NCBI GenBank assembly: GCA_024401365.1
Contig: JAKSLE010000002.1
Location: forward strand, 181,077 to 245,076
Length of the DNA stretch: 64,000 nt
Direction of reading: 5' to 3'
Origin: Bacteroidales bacterium
GTDB taxonomy: Bacteria; Bacteroidota; Bacteroidia; Bacteroidales; Marinilabiliaceae
Shown: positions 54,071-62,223 of the stretch, one piece after another
Numbering within the stretch: position 1 is the first letter of the stretch
How the letters are laid out: every line of letters starts with the position of its first letter
The notes under the pieces: generated by a model
The model's input: the letters and a program-made list of their open reading frames with translations, nothing else
What the model was told of the DNA's origin: nothing
Databases searched by the model: none
Translations under genes and position numbers: made by a program

Positions 54071-55246
54071 TTAGTTGTATTGGTATTCTCCGTTTTCGGT
54101 CTTAAGGATTACCTCCTTACCGCCCTCCTTAGCCTCTACGCGACCGACTATCTGGGCATCGATACCGAACGACTTAGAGATAGCTATTACCTCCTCAGCA
54201 TGCTCTGGCGCAATATAAACCTCCATACGGTGACCCATATTGAAAACCTTGTACATCTCCTTCCAATCTGTACCCGACTGCTCGTGAATAGTACGGAATA
54301 GTGGAGGAATAGGGAAGAGATTGTCCTTAACGATGCGGATACCGTCGCCGATAAAATGGAGAATCTTGGTCTGAGCACCACCAGAGCAGTGTACCATACC
54401 ATGGATCTGAGGACGGAGAGCATCGAGGAGCTTCTTGATTACAGGAGCATAGGTACGAGTTGGAGACAATACCAACTTACCAGCATTAAGAGGAGAGCCC
54501 TCTACATTATCTGTAAGGCGAAGAGCGCCTGAATATACCAAATCATAAGGCACACCATGGTCGAACGACTCTGGGTACTTCTCTGCCAAATACTTAGCGA
54601 ACACGTCATGGCGGGCAGAAGTAAGACCATTTGAACCCATACCACCGTTGTACTCCTTCTCGTAAGTTGCCTTACCAGATGAAGACATACCTACGATTAC
54701 GTCGCCAGGACGGATATTGCCGTTGTCGATGACATCCGAACGCTTCATACGGCAAGTAACTGTAGAATCCACGATGATGGTACGAACAAGGTCGCCCACG
54801 TCGGCAGTCTCACCACCTGTAGCGTATACACCCACGCCCATCTCGCGGAGTTCGGCGAGGAGCTCATCTGTACCATTGATGATAGCCGAGATAACCTCAC
54901 CCGGGATAAGGAGTTTGTTACGACCAATCGTCGATGATACGAGGATATTATCTACGGCTCCCACGCAGAGCAGGTCGTCGATATTCATTATAAGAGCATC
55001 CTGAGCAATGCCTTTCCATACGCTGAGGTCGCCTGTCTCTTTCCAATAGAGATACGCCAAGCTCGACTTTGTGCCAGCACCATCGGCGTGCATGATATTG
55101 CAATATTGTGCATCTCCGCCGAGAATATCAGGGATAATCTTGCAGAATGCCTTAGGGAATATACCCTTGTCGATGTTCTTTATAGCGTTGTGAACATCCT
55201 CCTTTGAAGCGCTGACGCCTCGTGCTATATATCTTTCGTCTTGCAT
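54071..55246 (-). CDS. purM: Phosphoribosylformylglycinamidine cyclo-ligase (AIR synthase)
   Basis: 391 residues, longer than the 345 usual for E. coli PurM but normal for the Bacteroidetes form. It has the AIRS N-terminal ATP-binding region (HADGAGTKSSLAYLYWKETG), NIDDLLCVGAV, GGETADVGDLVRT near 145, VGMSSSGKATYE near 190, and MVHCSGGAQTKILHF near 283. It closes the imidazole ring in purine synthesis. It lies between prfC and prfA, 27 and 15 bp from them, a translation-purine mix with no evident functional link. Confidence 0.93.
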   Translation of the reverse strand: MQDERYIARGVSASKEDVHNAIKNIDKGIFPKAFCKIIPDILGGDAQYCNIMHADGAGTKSSLAYLYWKETGDLSVWKGIAQDALIMNIDDLLCVGAVDNILVSSTIGRNKLLIPGEVISAIINGTDELLAELREMGVGVYATGGETADVGDLVRTIIVDSTVTCRMKRSDVIDNGNIRPGDVIVGMSSSGKATYEKEYNGGMGSNGLTSARHDVFAKYLAEKYPESFDHGVPYDLVYSGALRLTDNVEGSPLNAGKLVLSPTRTYAPVIKKLLDALRPQIHGMVHCSGGAQTKILHFIGDGIRIVKDNLFPIPPLFRTIHEQSGTDWKEMYKVFNMGHRMEVYIAPEHAEEVIAISKSFGIDAQIVGRVEAKEGGKEVILKTENGEYQYN

Positions 55247-55273
55247 ATATATAGGTATATGTCTATTGTTACC

Positions 55274-56848
55274 TTAGAATTCGCTAGTAAAATGGAATCT
55301 TACATCCTTGAAGCCCTCTTGAGCCATTTGGAGCATGTAATTGGACTCAGCCAAGAACACATCTCTACCCCACTTATCCTTGGCCATGTACTGGACCTTG
55401 CGTTTTTTGAACTCATCGAGCTGAGCTGCATTATCGCTTTCGATCCAGCAAGCCTTGTATAAGCTGATGCCTTCATAACGGCAAGCAGCCTGATACTCAT
55501 GGAGGAGTCGGTATTGGATAACCTCGAACTGGAGAGCACCTACCGTACCGATAATCTTACGACCGTTGAACTGATGCACAAATAGCTGTGCAACTCCTTC
55601 ATCCATCAACTGGTCGATACCCTTGGCAAGCTGCTTAGCCTTCATTGGGTCGTCGTTTTCGATATAACGGAAAAGTTCAGGAGAGAAGCTAGGGATACCC
55701 TTGAATATCAGTTTTTCGCCCTCGGAGAGAGAATCACCTATTTTGAAGTTGCCCGAATCAGGTATACCCACTATATCGCCTGGGTAAGCCTCATCTATGA
55801 CACTCTTCTTATCGGCCATGAAGGCTGTAGGACTGGAGAACTTAAGTTCCTTACCCAGCTGTACGTGTCGATATGCCTTATTTCTCTCGAACTTACCACT
55901 ACAAACCTTAACGAAAGCTATACGATTGCGGTGGTTAGGGTCCATATTGGCGTGAATCTTGAATACGAAGCCTGAGAATTTTTCCTCCTCGGGATGTACT
56001 ATACGTGCCTCTGTCTGTGAAGTACCTGGCTGAGGAGCTATACGGAGGAAACAGTGGAGCAACTCACGCACACCGAAGTTGTTCAATGCCGAGCCAAAGA
56101 ATACAGGGGCCACTTCGCCACGGAGGTAAGCCTCCTTATCGAAATCCTCATATACGCCAGCCACCAGGTCGAGCTCCTCGCGGAGATGCTCAGCAGCGCG
56201 GTCGCCAATTATACTATCGAGTTGAGGATCGGCCACATCAGCTATGGCTATACCCTCTTGTACTGTCTGCTTTGATGCTTCGTAGAGGTAGAGGCTATTC
56301 TCGAACAGGTTGTATACACCCTTGAATGTCTCGCCATTTCCGATAGGCCAACTCAGGGGGCGCACGCCAATATTAAGTTCCTTTTCAAGTTCATCGAGGA
56401 GGTCGAATGGGTCACCCGATGGGCGGTCCATCTTATTGATGAAAACCATAACAGGAGTATTACGCATACGGCAAACCTCCATAAGTTTGCGGGTCTGTGT
56501 CTCTACGCCCTTTGCGGCATCCACAACGATGATTACGCTATCTACGGCTGTAAGAGTACGGAAAGTATCTTCGGCGAAATCCTGGTGACCAGGAGTATCA
56601 AGAATGTTCACCTTGTATCCGTCGTACTCAAAACCCATTACAGATGTAGCCACAGAGATACCTCTCTGTTTCTCTATCTCCATGAAGTCGGATGTAGCGG
56701 TCTTCTTGATCTTGTTGCTCTTTACAGCACCAGCCACGTGGATAGCACCACCGAAGAGAAGGAGCTTCTCCGTCAATGTTGTCTTACCGGCATCAGGGTG
56801 GCTGATGATGGCGAATGTACGCCTTCGTTGAATTTCGTCTATTAGCAT
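55274..56848 (-). CDS. prfC: Peptide chain release factor 3
   Basis: 524 residues. The GTPase domain carries [15 protein letters not shown] (P-loop), the switch regions [11 protein letters not shown] and LDTPGHQDF, and NKMDR (NKxD). C-terminal domains are typical of RF3 ([34 protein letters not shown]). It recycles RF1/RF2 from the ribosome after termination. It lies 8 bp after plsC and 27 bp before purM; it shares the operon with prfA, a functional partner. Confidence 0.97.
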   Translation of the reverse strand: MLIDEIQRRRTFAIISHPDAGKTTLTEKLLLFGGAIHVAGAVKSNKIKKTATSDFMEIEKQRGISVATSVMGFEYDGYKVNILDTPGHQDFAEDTFRTLTAVDSVIIVVDAAKGVETQTRKLMEVCRMRNTPVMVFINKMDRPSGDPFDLLDELEKELNIGVRPLSWPIGNGETFKGVYNLFENSLYLYEASKQTVQEGIAIADVADPQLDSIIGDRAAEHLREELDLVAGVYEDFDKEAYLRGEVAPVFFGSALNNFGVRELLHCFLRIAPQPGTSQTEARIVHPEEEKFSGFVFKIHANMDPNHRNRIAFVKVCSGKFERNKAYRHVQLGKELKFSSPTAFMADKKSVIDEAYPGDIVGIPDSGNFKIGDSLSEGEKLIFKGIPSFSPELFRYIENDDPMKAKQLAKGIDQLMDEGVAQLFVHQFNGRKIIGTVGALQFEVIQYRLLHEYQAACRYEGISLYKACWIESDNAAQLDEFKKRKVQYMAKDKWGRDVFLAESNYMLQMAQEGFKDVRFHFTSEF

Positions 56849-56856
56849 AATCTCTC

Positions 56857-57552
56857 TTATACTGCACTAGCTATGGAACTACGCACTGCCTCTATAAGGT
56901 CGTCGCGGCGTTCCTCGTACTCTGTTATATCTATTGGTTTATGTATTGTCAATGTAGCGTGACCCGGTTTCAGGGTAGCAAGCGACTTGCCCATGACCTT
57001 GTAGGTATCCTTGATAGACACTGGCACTATAGGCAACTGAAGGTCCATAGCCATCTTGAAAGCACCGTGTTTGAATGTACCCATCTCTGCCTTGCCGCTG
57101 CGTGTACCCTCAGGGAAGATGACTACCGATGTACCTCCTACCAATACCTTCTTGGCTCGCTGAATACTGTCGTATGCCGCCCTGCGCGATGATCTCTCTA
57201 TAAAAATGTGGCCCAATCTCTCACAAGCAAAACCCAAAACAGGTACTTTGCGCAACTCCTGCTTCAATATCCAGCGGAAATCGACATCCAGGGAACCATA
57301 TATCACAAAGATATCGTATGCGCTCTGGTGGTTGCACGCTATTACATACGATTGGCCCTCGGCGATATTCTCGCGACCCACCACCTTCACGGGCATTGGC
57401 GTTATCCACTGCATGATCTTGGCCCAAACCACGCCACAATAGCGAGTCGACTTAGGGCTGAATATGCTAAGTATAAAGACAAATACCGTAGCCAACACCG
57501 TGTTGATAGCGAACACTGGCACTACAAACAGATATTTATAAATTGCGTACAT
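56857..57552 (-). CDS. plsC: 1-acyl-sn-glycerol-3-phosphate acyltransferase
   Basis: 231 residues. An N-terminal hydrophobic helix ([19 protein letters not shown]) anchors it in the inner membrane. The acyltransferase motifs are HQSAYD (H-x4-D near residue 75), GHIFIERSS near 114, [10 protein letters not shown] near 144 and [11 protein letters not shown] near 175. It makes phosphatidic acid from lysophosphatidic acid in phospholipid synthesis. First gene of the operon, with its own promoter. Related acyltransferases for ornithine lipids are an alternative. Confidence 0.9.
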   Translation of the reverse strand: MYAIYKYLFVVPVFAINTVLATVFVFILSIFSPKSTRYCGVVWAKIMQWITPMPVKVVGRENIAEGQSYVIACNHQSAYDIFVIYGSLDVDFRWILKQELRKVPVLGFACERLGHIFIERSSRRAAYDSIQRAKKVLVGGTSVVIFPEGTRSGKAEMGTFKHGAFKMAMDLQLPIVPVSIKDTYKVMGKSLATLKPGHATLTIHKPIDITEYEERRDDLIEAVRSSIASAV

Positions 57553-57593
57553 CGATACCTTTTGAAACTATCTAAGCATTATATTTCAACTTG

Positions 57594-57601
57594 CAAAAGT
57601 A
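57594..57601 (-). promoter_or_regulatory. -7 promoter box of the plsC operon
   Basis: TACTTTTG on the minus strand, 42 bp before the plsC start codon. Confidence 0.6.
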
Positions 57602-57645
57602 GTCAGAAAATAACTACAAAGCAAACTCAATTTTCGGTCAAAAAA

Positions 57646-57677
57646 TTTGGTCATTGCAAATAAGAATCATAATTTTG
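57646..57677 (+). promoter_or_regulatory. Promoter of ssrA
   Basis: TTTG (-33) and TAATTTTG (-7) separated by exactly 20 bp, the textbook Bacteroidetes arrangement. A hairpin CCTATCC / GGATAGG at 57682-57699 lies at or just after the expected start and could mark the 5' extension removed during tmRNA maturation. Confidence 0.8.
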
Positions 57678-57710
57678 CATTCCTATCCCTACGGATAGGG
57701 CATACACCTT

Positions 57711-58106
57711 GGGGTTGACATGGATTTGACAGCATTTGATGGGGGTATGTAAGCATGCAGAGCTGGTGGAACTACGGCTCTTAAATCTCGGGTTTCGAAC
57801 TATAACTGGCGAAAACAATTACGCTCTCGCTGCCTAGTCGAAGTATAGTAGATAGGTTTTATCTCGGCCTAAGAGGCTGAGACGAGACATCTCTCAAAAG
57901 CCGAATCCAGGAGGCGTTTGGTTCAGAGGTGCTGGAAATTCCGGGATAGTCACTGGTATGCTCCTTGCCTGTGATGAGATTTAAAGAGATAAGGGTGGTT
58001 TCGGGTGCCTTTACCCACAGCCATCACGAAAACCAAGAAAAGGCTAAGCATGTAGAAATCATATTCTTGCGATGTTTGGACCGGGGTTCGATCCCCCGCA
58101 GCTCCA
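57711..58106 (+). ncRNA. ssrA: Transfer-messenger RNA
   Basis: About 396 nt. The 5' end GGGGTTG pairs with CAGCTCC near the 3' end over seven pairs (one G-U) to form the acceptor stem; the discriminator A at 58106 is not followed by an encoded CCA. The T-loop region GGTTCGATCCCC is clear at 58085-58096. The internal reading frame at 57808-57837 encodes the degradation tag GENNYALAA followed by TAG, which fits Bacteroidetes tags. tmRNA with SmpB rescues stalled ribosomes and marks the unfinished protein for proteolysis. Confidence 0.95.
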
Positions 58107-58117
58107 CAGAACGAAGG

Positions 58118-58142
58118 ATCGCAAAAATTTCATTTTGCGATC
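58118..58142 (+). terminator. Terminator of ssrA
   Basis: GATCGCAAAA / TTTTGCGATC around a 5-base loop, followed by TTTTTTTATTTT, directly after the tmRNA 3' end. Confidence 0.9.
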
Positions 58143-58335
58143 TTTTTTTATTTTCCCTCAGATACTTCTCACAGTATTGCTATCCAAGTTATTTGTAAGT
58201 TCTCTGAATAATCTTATGCCAATACACCTCCTTCAGTAACATAGAAACGTTTATCCACTCAAATCTTCACCCATCACACTTCTCCTATCTCCATCCTCTC
58301 ATTCTTCCTCTCTCCCACTCATACCTTCGCACCGA

Positions 58336-58611
58336 ATGAAAAACATAACCAATAACCTGACAACAATGCAAACAATCAACTGCACCCCCAACATCTCTTT
58401 TAGCCAATTCCAACCCAAATCCCAGATTGCTCTCACCGTCGGCGTCTCATACAGCACATTCTTCCGTTGGCTCAAAATCGCCCAGTCCGAACGCCCCGAC
58501 CTCTTCCCCTCTCCTCAATCCAAACTCCTCTCCCCTGCCGCCATCGCCTACATGGCTCACCGCTTCTGCTTCGATTGCGACCTCATAACCCCTAGCTATA
58601 CCAAGCCCTAG
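58336..58611 (+). CDS. Small helix-turn-helix-like protein, accessory region
   Basis: 91 residues; an internal Met at residue 11 (58366) is a second possible start, because a TACCTTCG box at 58322 would put the transcript start at the first ATG. The centre (ALTVGVSYSTFFRWLKIAQS, about residues 33-52) looks like a helix-turn-helix: small residue, turn, recognition helix. The flanks are Pro/Ser-rich. It resembles small DNA-binding proteins of Bacteroidales mobile elements, but no exact family is recognised. Codon use is C/T-rich compared with the core genes. A terminator follows at 58683. Confidence 0.5.
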   Translation: MKNITNNLTTMQTINCTPNISFSQFQPKSQIALTVGVSYSTFFRWLKIAQSERPDLFPSPQSKLLSPAAIAYMAHRFCFDCDLITPSYTKP

Positions 58612-58624
58612 TCCCCTGCAAACA

Positions 58625-58678
58625 CATACGCTCGTCATACGCACATCATACGCTCGTCATACGCTCGTCATACGCACA
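58625..58678 (+). repeat. Short tandem repeat, CATACGCTCGT units
   Basis: Three CATACGCTCGT units and two shorter CATACGCA units follow each other over 54 bp, just after the small HTH-like gene and before a terminator. Non-coding. Confidence 0.8.
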
Positions 58679-58682
58679 CAAT

Positions 58683-58724
58683 AAAAAAGCTACCCACGAC
58701 ATTCAATCTTGGGTAGCTTTTTTT
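58683..58724 (+). terminator. Terminator, bidirectional
   Basis: AAAAAAGCTACCCA and TGGGTAGCTTTTTT around a 13-base loop, with T-run on both outer sides. From here to 58948 I see no gene; the sequence is C/T-rich on the plus strand. Confidence 0.88.
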
Positions 58725-58948
58725 CTTTTGCCTTAGCTTTATTGCTCTGTTCTTTCTTAACCTTGTGCCAACTCGTGTAAACTGTGGTTAATATATAATC
58801 CCACTCTTCCGTAAAATCCGTATCAATCCGTATGCAACATATAACACTACCCTCTATCCCTTAACCTAGCGAAGCAACCGAACTAACCAAACCCCTCCAA
58901 ACCTCTCCCAATCTCGTCTCATCTCGTCAGCGACCTCCCAGCTCTCCG

Positions 58949-58956
58949 TAACTTTG
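58949..58956 (+). promoter_or_regulatory. -7 promoter box of the small-paralog operon
   Basis: TAACTTTG, exact match to TAnnTTTG, about 160 bp before the first start codon at 59117, so the transcript would have a long leader (about 150 nt) of unknown role. Confidence 0.6.
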
Positions 58957-59116
58957 CATTGTCAAACGAAAGGGATGGCACTCAAGCCAACAGCCCAGTC
59001 ATAAGTCGGAATAACTATACAAGACTCATCAAAACGCATTCCGCAGCCGCTCTTGACTTAGCGCCCCCCTCTCGCTATTGACATCTCACATTACAAACCA
59101 TCCAAAATTCAATCAC

Positions 59117-59431
59117 ATGGGAAAAATTTGTACACCATCTTATCTCCGCGACATCCACGGAAAGGTAGGCTCGGAAGAGTCCGAGTACTTCCGCAAGACT
59201 CCTTCTGGCAAGACGTCTATCTGCCACATGGATAAGGACTACTGGGAGAACCGTGTCCTCACCGACGGCCAGAAAGCAGCTACAACCAAGTTCTCTGCTG
59301 CATCTGCTCGTGTCAAGGAGATCATGGCTAATGCCACAGAACTCGCCTCATACAAGGCCGACTTCCGCATTCAGAAGAAGTACAAGACTCTCCGCGGTTT
59401 CATCTTCGCCAAGGTTTATCCTTTGGTATAA
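59117..59431 (+). CDS. Small protein of unknown family, paralog 1
   Basis: 104 residues from the ATG at 59117 (an upstream in-frame ATG at 59078 would add 13 residues that do not resemble the neighbour). Basic, no signal peptide. It shares with the next gene an N-terminal LHGKV/IHGKV segment (here RDIHGKVGSEESEYFRKT), a helical middle rich in Ala and Lys, and the C-terminal box KYKTLRGFIFAKVYPL. The conserved ends and variable middle suggest one fold with different partners. It is the first gene of a three-gene unit ending in a tiny membrane peptide. Function unknown. Confidence 0.65.
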   Translation: MGKICTPSYLRDIHGKVGSEESEYFRKTPSGKTSICHMDKDYWENRVLTDGQKAATTKFSAASARVKEIMANATELASYKADFRIQKKYKTLRGFIFAKVYPLV

Positions 59432-59445
59432 TCAATCTCTATCTT

Positions 59446-59754
59446 ATGGCAAACGTAGATCTCGAACATCCAGTCCAGGCCCTTCATGGCAAAGTGTCAT
59501 CTAAGGACCATACTTTCTACAGACATGTCTTCGGTATCACTCGTCTCAACCGATTGTCTAAACGTCAGTCTGTAACTAAGTACACCGAAAATCAACTTCG
59601 CGTACAGAGTCTCTTCAAGGCTGCTCAGGAGGCTGCTCGCAACGCTCTCATGGCATCTGCCACTCGACCAGCCCTTGAGGCAGAATTCAAGGCTCAGTCA
59701 AAGTACAAGACTTTGTGGGGCTATGTATTCGCTAAGTTCTATCACTCTTTATAG
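59446..59754 (+). CDS. Small protein of unknown family, paralog 2
   Basis: 102 residues, starting 14 bp after paralog 1. It has LHGKVSSKDHTFYRH near residue 14 and the C-terminal box KYKTLWGYVFAKFYHSL; the middle is an Ala-rich helix region (FKAAQEAARNALMASATR). The similarity to paralog 1 is clear at both ends and weak in the middle, which means an old duplication. Basic and predicted cytoplasmic. Such small basic proteins could bind nucleic acid, but no motif supports that directly. Function unknown. Confidence 0.65.
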   Translation: MANVDLEHPVQALHGKVSSKDHTFYRHVFGITRLNRLSKRQSVTKYTENQLRVQSLFKAAQEAARNALMASATRPALEAEFKAQSKYKTLWGYVFAKFYHSL

Positions 59755-59780
59755 TACAATCTTTTTCATCCACATTCATT

Positions 59781-59936
59781 ATGAAAAATAAAACTAACAT
59801 CTTCCGCTCAATTCTCAACTCTCGCAACGGAAACTCTTCACCTACCTTCCGTCGCCCCTCTTGGCAGGACGTCATCCTCGCCATCCTCTCCGCCCTCGTC
59901 GGCGCCTTCTCAGCCTCGTGCGCCGTCTCTTTCTAA
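59781..59936 (+). CDS. Small single-helix membrane peptide (smalltalk-like)
   Basis: 51 residues, too short for most gene finders. The N-terminal half is basic and polar (NIFRSILNSRNGNSSPTFRR) and the C-terminal half is a single hydrophobic helix starting with Trp-Gln (SWQDVILAILSALVGAFSAS) and ending in CAVSF. This pattern resembles the 'smalltalk' membrane peptides of Bacteroides and Prevotella, which lie next to small DNA-binding protein genes. It starts 26 bp after paralog 2 and precedes a terminator, so the three are probably one operon. Role unknown. Confidence 0.6.
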   Translation: MKNKTNIFRSILNSRNGNSSPTFRRPSWQDVILAILSALVGAFSASCAVSF

Positions 59937-59987
59937 CACCTAATCGCTCAACTCTATCCACTCAATTCTAACCGCTCAACTCTCCCT

Positions 59988-60015
59988 CGGGTGCCACGCC
60001 TCGCGTGCGCACCCG
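59988..60015 (+). terminator. Terminator after the small-peptide operon
   Basis: CGGGTGC / GCACCCG with an inner CACGC/GCGTG stem, followed by TTTCTTTT. The rest of 59937-60138 holds direct repeats CGCTCAACTCT (59945, 59973), a possible second hairpin at 60063-60097 and no gene. Confidence 0.7.
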
Positions 60016-60138
60016 TTTCTTTTACCCCTTAACTCTAGCCACTATCCCACTAACAAAAAAAAACGCCAGCAGATATCTCATCTACCGGCGGACGTTAAAC
60101 CACTAAATGTCCATTAGCATGTTTCTATATTTGTTATA

Positions 60139-60582
60139 CTATGATTTTGCTTCTCTTCTGCAGTCTAGCACCACCCATTCATTCTCGCTCACATATACCT
60201 CATTCACCAACTTCCTGCCATTGTAGCGCTCCCTCAACATATCTCTTATCTCCTTTAGCTCGTCAATTCGTTTCTCCCCTTGCGCTATCACACACACCAT
60301 CCGTCCCCGCGGCTCCACTCTGTACTCCCCTCCCGATGCTATCTTTATTATCTCCCCAGTAACTGGATACGCATAATACATATCCTCCAGTGCCTCCATA
60401 ATCTCTTCCAGTGCTTCATATAACGTCTTATCTTCTTCCTTCTCTCTTCTTTTCTCCATATTCCCTGTCAGATTCTTGCTATAACGCAAGACAAATCGCT
60501 TAAACCTAAAACCTCGTTTTTGGTTTTTGAGTGTATTACAATTCATTCCTTTGAATTTGTTGTTTGTATTTTTAAGTAGCAT
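60139..60582 (-). CDS. Hypothetical protein, charged
   Basis: 147 residues from 60582; a shorter form from the Met at 60459 (106 residues) is possible, but the promoter box at 60632 fits the longer one. The first 40 residues are very basic (KNQKRGFRFKRFVLRYSKN); the rest is acidic and helical (EKEEDKTLYEALEEIMEALE) followed by alternating strands (GEYRVEPRGRMVCVIAQGE). No signal peptide. Not recognised. It lies beside, and shares a candidate operator with, a phage-type HTH gene. Confidence 0.5.
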   Translation of the reverse strand: MLLKNTNNKFKGMNCNTLKNQKRGFRFKRFVLRYSKNLTGNMEKRREKEEDKTLYEALEEIMEALEDMYYAYPVTGEIIKIASGGEYRVEPRGRMVCVIAQGEKRIDELKEIRDMLRERYNGRKLVNEVYVSENEWVVLDCRREAKS

Positions 60583-60631
60583 ACCCTGTTTCAGAGTACT
60601 GTTCCTGTTGTAGCCACAGCCAGAAACATTG

Positions 60632-60639
60632 CAAAGCTA
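60632..60639 (-). promoter_or_regulatory. -7 promoter box of the 60139-60582 gene
   Basis: TAGCTTTG on the minus strand, 50 bp before the ATG at 60582. Confidence 0.55.
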
Positions 60640-60688
60640 CAATTATATATTCGTATAATCAAACTACATTTCGATTATTTGTTACAGA

Positions 60689-60708
60689 ATACGCAAAATA
60701 CGTATCGC
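60689..60708. promoter_or_regulatory. Candidate operator, site 1
   Basis: AATACGCAAAATACGTATCG. Nearly the same sequence occurs at 61188-61207 in front of the HTH gene. It lies 50-70 bp upstream of the -7 box of the charged hypothetical gene. Confidence 0.45.
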
Positions 60709-60801
60709 TCTCCATTTCGCCCTCTCCTCGAGCATAAAAAAAAATAGCGGAATAGCATTCTCATGCTCTTCCGCAATACTCAAATATATCTTAAACTACA
60801 A

Positions 60802-61173
60802 TTATTTCTTTATTATAAGTATCTCAGACAATGTCGCCAACTGCTTCTGCAGATTATCCACTTGCCTTTGCAGAAATTCTTTGTCCTTCTGCAACTCTTG
60901 TATGGTGTTTCGTTGCACATCAAGCTCTCTGTCTTGGCCAGCTCCATTTGTCACAGCCATTTCTCCTCTTTTCTTTGGTCCCTCGCCTGTCATCAGATAG
61001 TCATAAGAATACTCTCCTATATGTTCTGCCAATACCCACAGATCGCAGGTATTTCTTTTCCACCAAGTTGATATTGTCGACTGCGGCATTCCCAAAAACT
61101 CCGCTAGCTCTTTGTCTGTCCTGAAATGATAGAGGTCCTCCTTGAACCTACGTAATACATTTAATGGTTCCAT
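60802..61173 (-). CDS. Phage CI-repressor-type HTH regulator with coiled coil
   Basis: 123 residues. The N-terminal region (about 8-65) is a CI-repressor-like helix-turn-helix (RTDKELAEFLGMPQSTISTW, WWKRNT), with the ending YDYLMTGEGP typical of Bacteroidetes phage-type regulators. Residues about 85-115 form a coiled coil (TIQELQKDKEFLQRQVDNLQ). There is no LexA-like peptidase domain, so it would not self-cleave. It likely represses its own promoter and the neighbouring gene through the repeated AATACG sites. A relic of a phage or conjugative element. Confidence 0.8.
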   Translation of the reverse strand: MEPLNVLRRFKEDLYHFRTDKELAEFLGMPQSTISTWWKRNTCDLWVLAEHIGEYSYDYLMTGEGPKKRGEMAVTNGAGQDRELDVQRNTIQELQKDKEFLQRQVDNLQKQLATLSEILIIKK

Positions 61174-61187
61174 GTCTAATTCGTTTT

Positions 61188-61207
61188 AATACGTAAAAAT
61201 ACGATAC
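61188..61207. promoter_or_regulatory. Candidate operator, site 2
   Basis: AATACGTAAAAATACGATAC, 15-35 bp upstream of the HTH start codon, containing the palindrome CGTA-AAAA-TACG. It resembles site 1 at 60689. Confidence 0.45.
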
Positions 61208-61361
61208 ACAATACAGTCAGTTACGAAATTGCGAAAACAATTCATGTAAGTCATTTATCTCCATCGCAAAATTACATAATTATTCAACATTTCACAACGA
61301 ATTCACGCATTTTTCAATATACCCCACTCATTTCCTGTCCATTTTACCGTATGCCGAGTTG

Positions 61362-61697
61362 TTATTTTTCGTATTCAGTAACATCTTCGGCTACCATGAT
61401 AGGTGTCGTTTCAGCAATTTCACCGTAAGTTGAAGTTGGCACGTTGATGATTGGCGCATCAAGGGCAAGGGAGATGCGAGCGATGGTACTGGTTGTGAAG
61501 TTATGGCGGCCGGTCAGCCATTTGCTGACTTCCGATTCACGTTTGCCAAGACGTTGAGCCAGTTCACGCTGCGTCATTCCCTTTCGTTTCAGTACCTCGG
61601 CAATGCGAGTGGCGATTGCAAACGAAAGGTCAAACTCTGCCTTACGCTCTTCTGGAATGGCAGCAAGGCACTCTCGAAACAAAGGATTCTGTATCAT
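61362..61697 (-). CDS. XRE-type antitoxin (HigA-like)
   Basis: 111 residues. The centre is a Cro/CI-type helix-turn-helix (KGMTQRELAQRLGKRESEVSKWLTG, about 38-63). The N-terminal 30 residues (FRECLAAIPEERKAEFDLSF) are the arm that in HigA-type antitoxins contacts the toxin. It follows the 159-residue toxin gene with a 4-bp ATGA overlap, the toxin-first order typical of higBA loci. It would neutralise the toxin and repress the operon. The C-terminal tail is short and acidic. Confidence 0.82.
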   Translation of the reverse strand: MIQNPLFRECLAAIPEERKAEFDLSFAIATRIAEVLKRKGMTQRELAQRLGKRESEVSKWLTGRHNFTTSTIARISLALDAPIINVPTSTYGEIAETTPIMVAEDVTEYEK

Positions 61698-62173
61698 AAT
61701 TCAAATGTTGCAGTATCAATACCTGTGATTACGTTGTTTTCTATACTGATAGCGCCCGACTTCTGAGCCTGTTTAAGCAGTTCGTCAAATTTCTGAAGAT
61801 CCATTACGTATCCACTCAACGTTTCATCCTCTTGGTAAGTTCTCGTAGTCTTCTCGCCTCCATTTCCGACAACAAGAATCTGATCAGAAATTCGAAGGCA
61901 ATACAGTCTCAGTCGTCTTGAGTCGATAGACAAGGCACAGAGATTATCATTCATTCGTCCTTCGTTTCGGAAGAAACGCTCCAAAGCACCCACCTCAACA
62001 ATCTTTGCCAATGCTAAAAGTATTGTCTGAAAGTCATGGTTAAGTCGAGCATTATCTTTGAACATAGTCAGAAATTTCTCATATTCGCTCAGTTCGTTAC
62101 CATTGAAACAAATGGAATATAAGCTGACATTATCATTCTGCTCGATTGTCTTGATAGTTGTCTGTTTGGCCAT
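61694..62173 (-). CDS. Putative toxin of a toxin-antitoxin pair (RelE/HigB-like)
   Basis: 159 residues, longer than classic HigB (about 90-110). The middle, RRLRLYCLRISDQILVVGNG near residue 87-106 followed by GEKTTRTYQED, matches the beta-sheet core of phage-type RelE/HigB (Gp49-like) toxins, which cut mRNA on the ribosome. An extra N-terminal helical part (about 1-60) and a C-terminal helix (MDLQKFDELLKQAQKSG) are present. Its gene precedes and overlaps the antitoxin gene, and a -7 box and paired repeats lie upstream. The toxin assignment rests on this context plus the core motif, not on known catalytic residues. Confidence 0.7.
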   Translation of the reverse strand: MAKQTTIKTIEQNDNVSLYSICFNGNELSEYEKFLTMFKDNARLNHDFQTILLALAKIVEVGALERFFRNEGRMNDNLCALSIDSRRLRLYCLRISDQILVVGNGGEKTTRTYQEDETLSGYVMDLQKFDELLKQAQKSGAISIENNVITGIDTATFEL

Positions 62174-62193
62174 AATTTTGAAGTTTTACCCAG

Positions 62194-62201
62194 CAAAAGT
62201 A
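62194..62201 (-). promoter_or_regulatory. -7 promoter box of the toxin-antitoxin operon
   Basis: TACTTTTG on the minus strand, 20 bp before the toxin start codon. Confidence 0.6.
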
Positions 62202-62223
62202 ACACTATTCTTCGGAATAGATA

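Noticed and set aside
57711-58198. Open frames across the ssrA locus
   Set aside because: The region is explained by tmRNA and its terminator; only the nine-residue tag frame is translated.
58625-58678. CRISPR-like array
   Set aside because: Units are 8-11 bp and directly adjacent, without spacers; no cas gene is present. I saw no CRISPR array elsewhere in the window.
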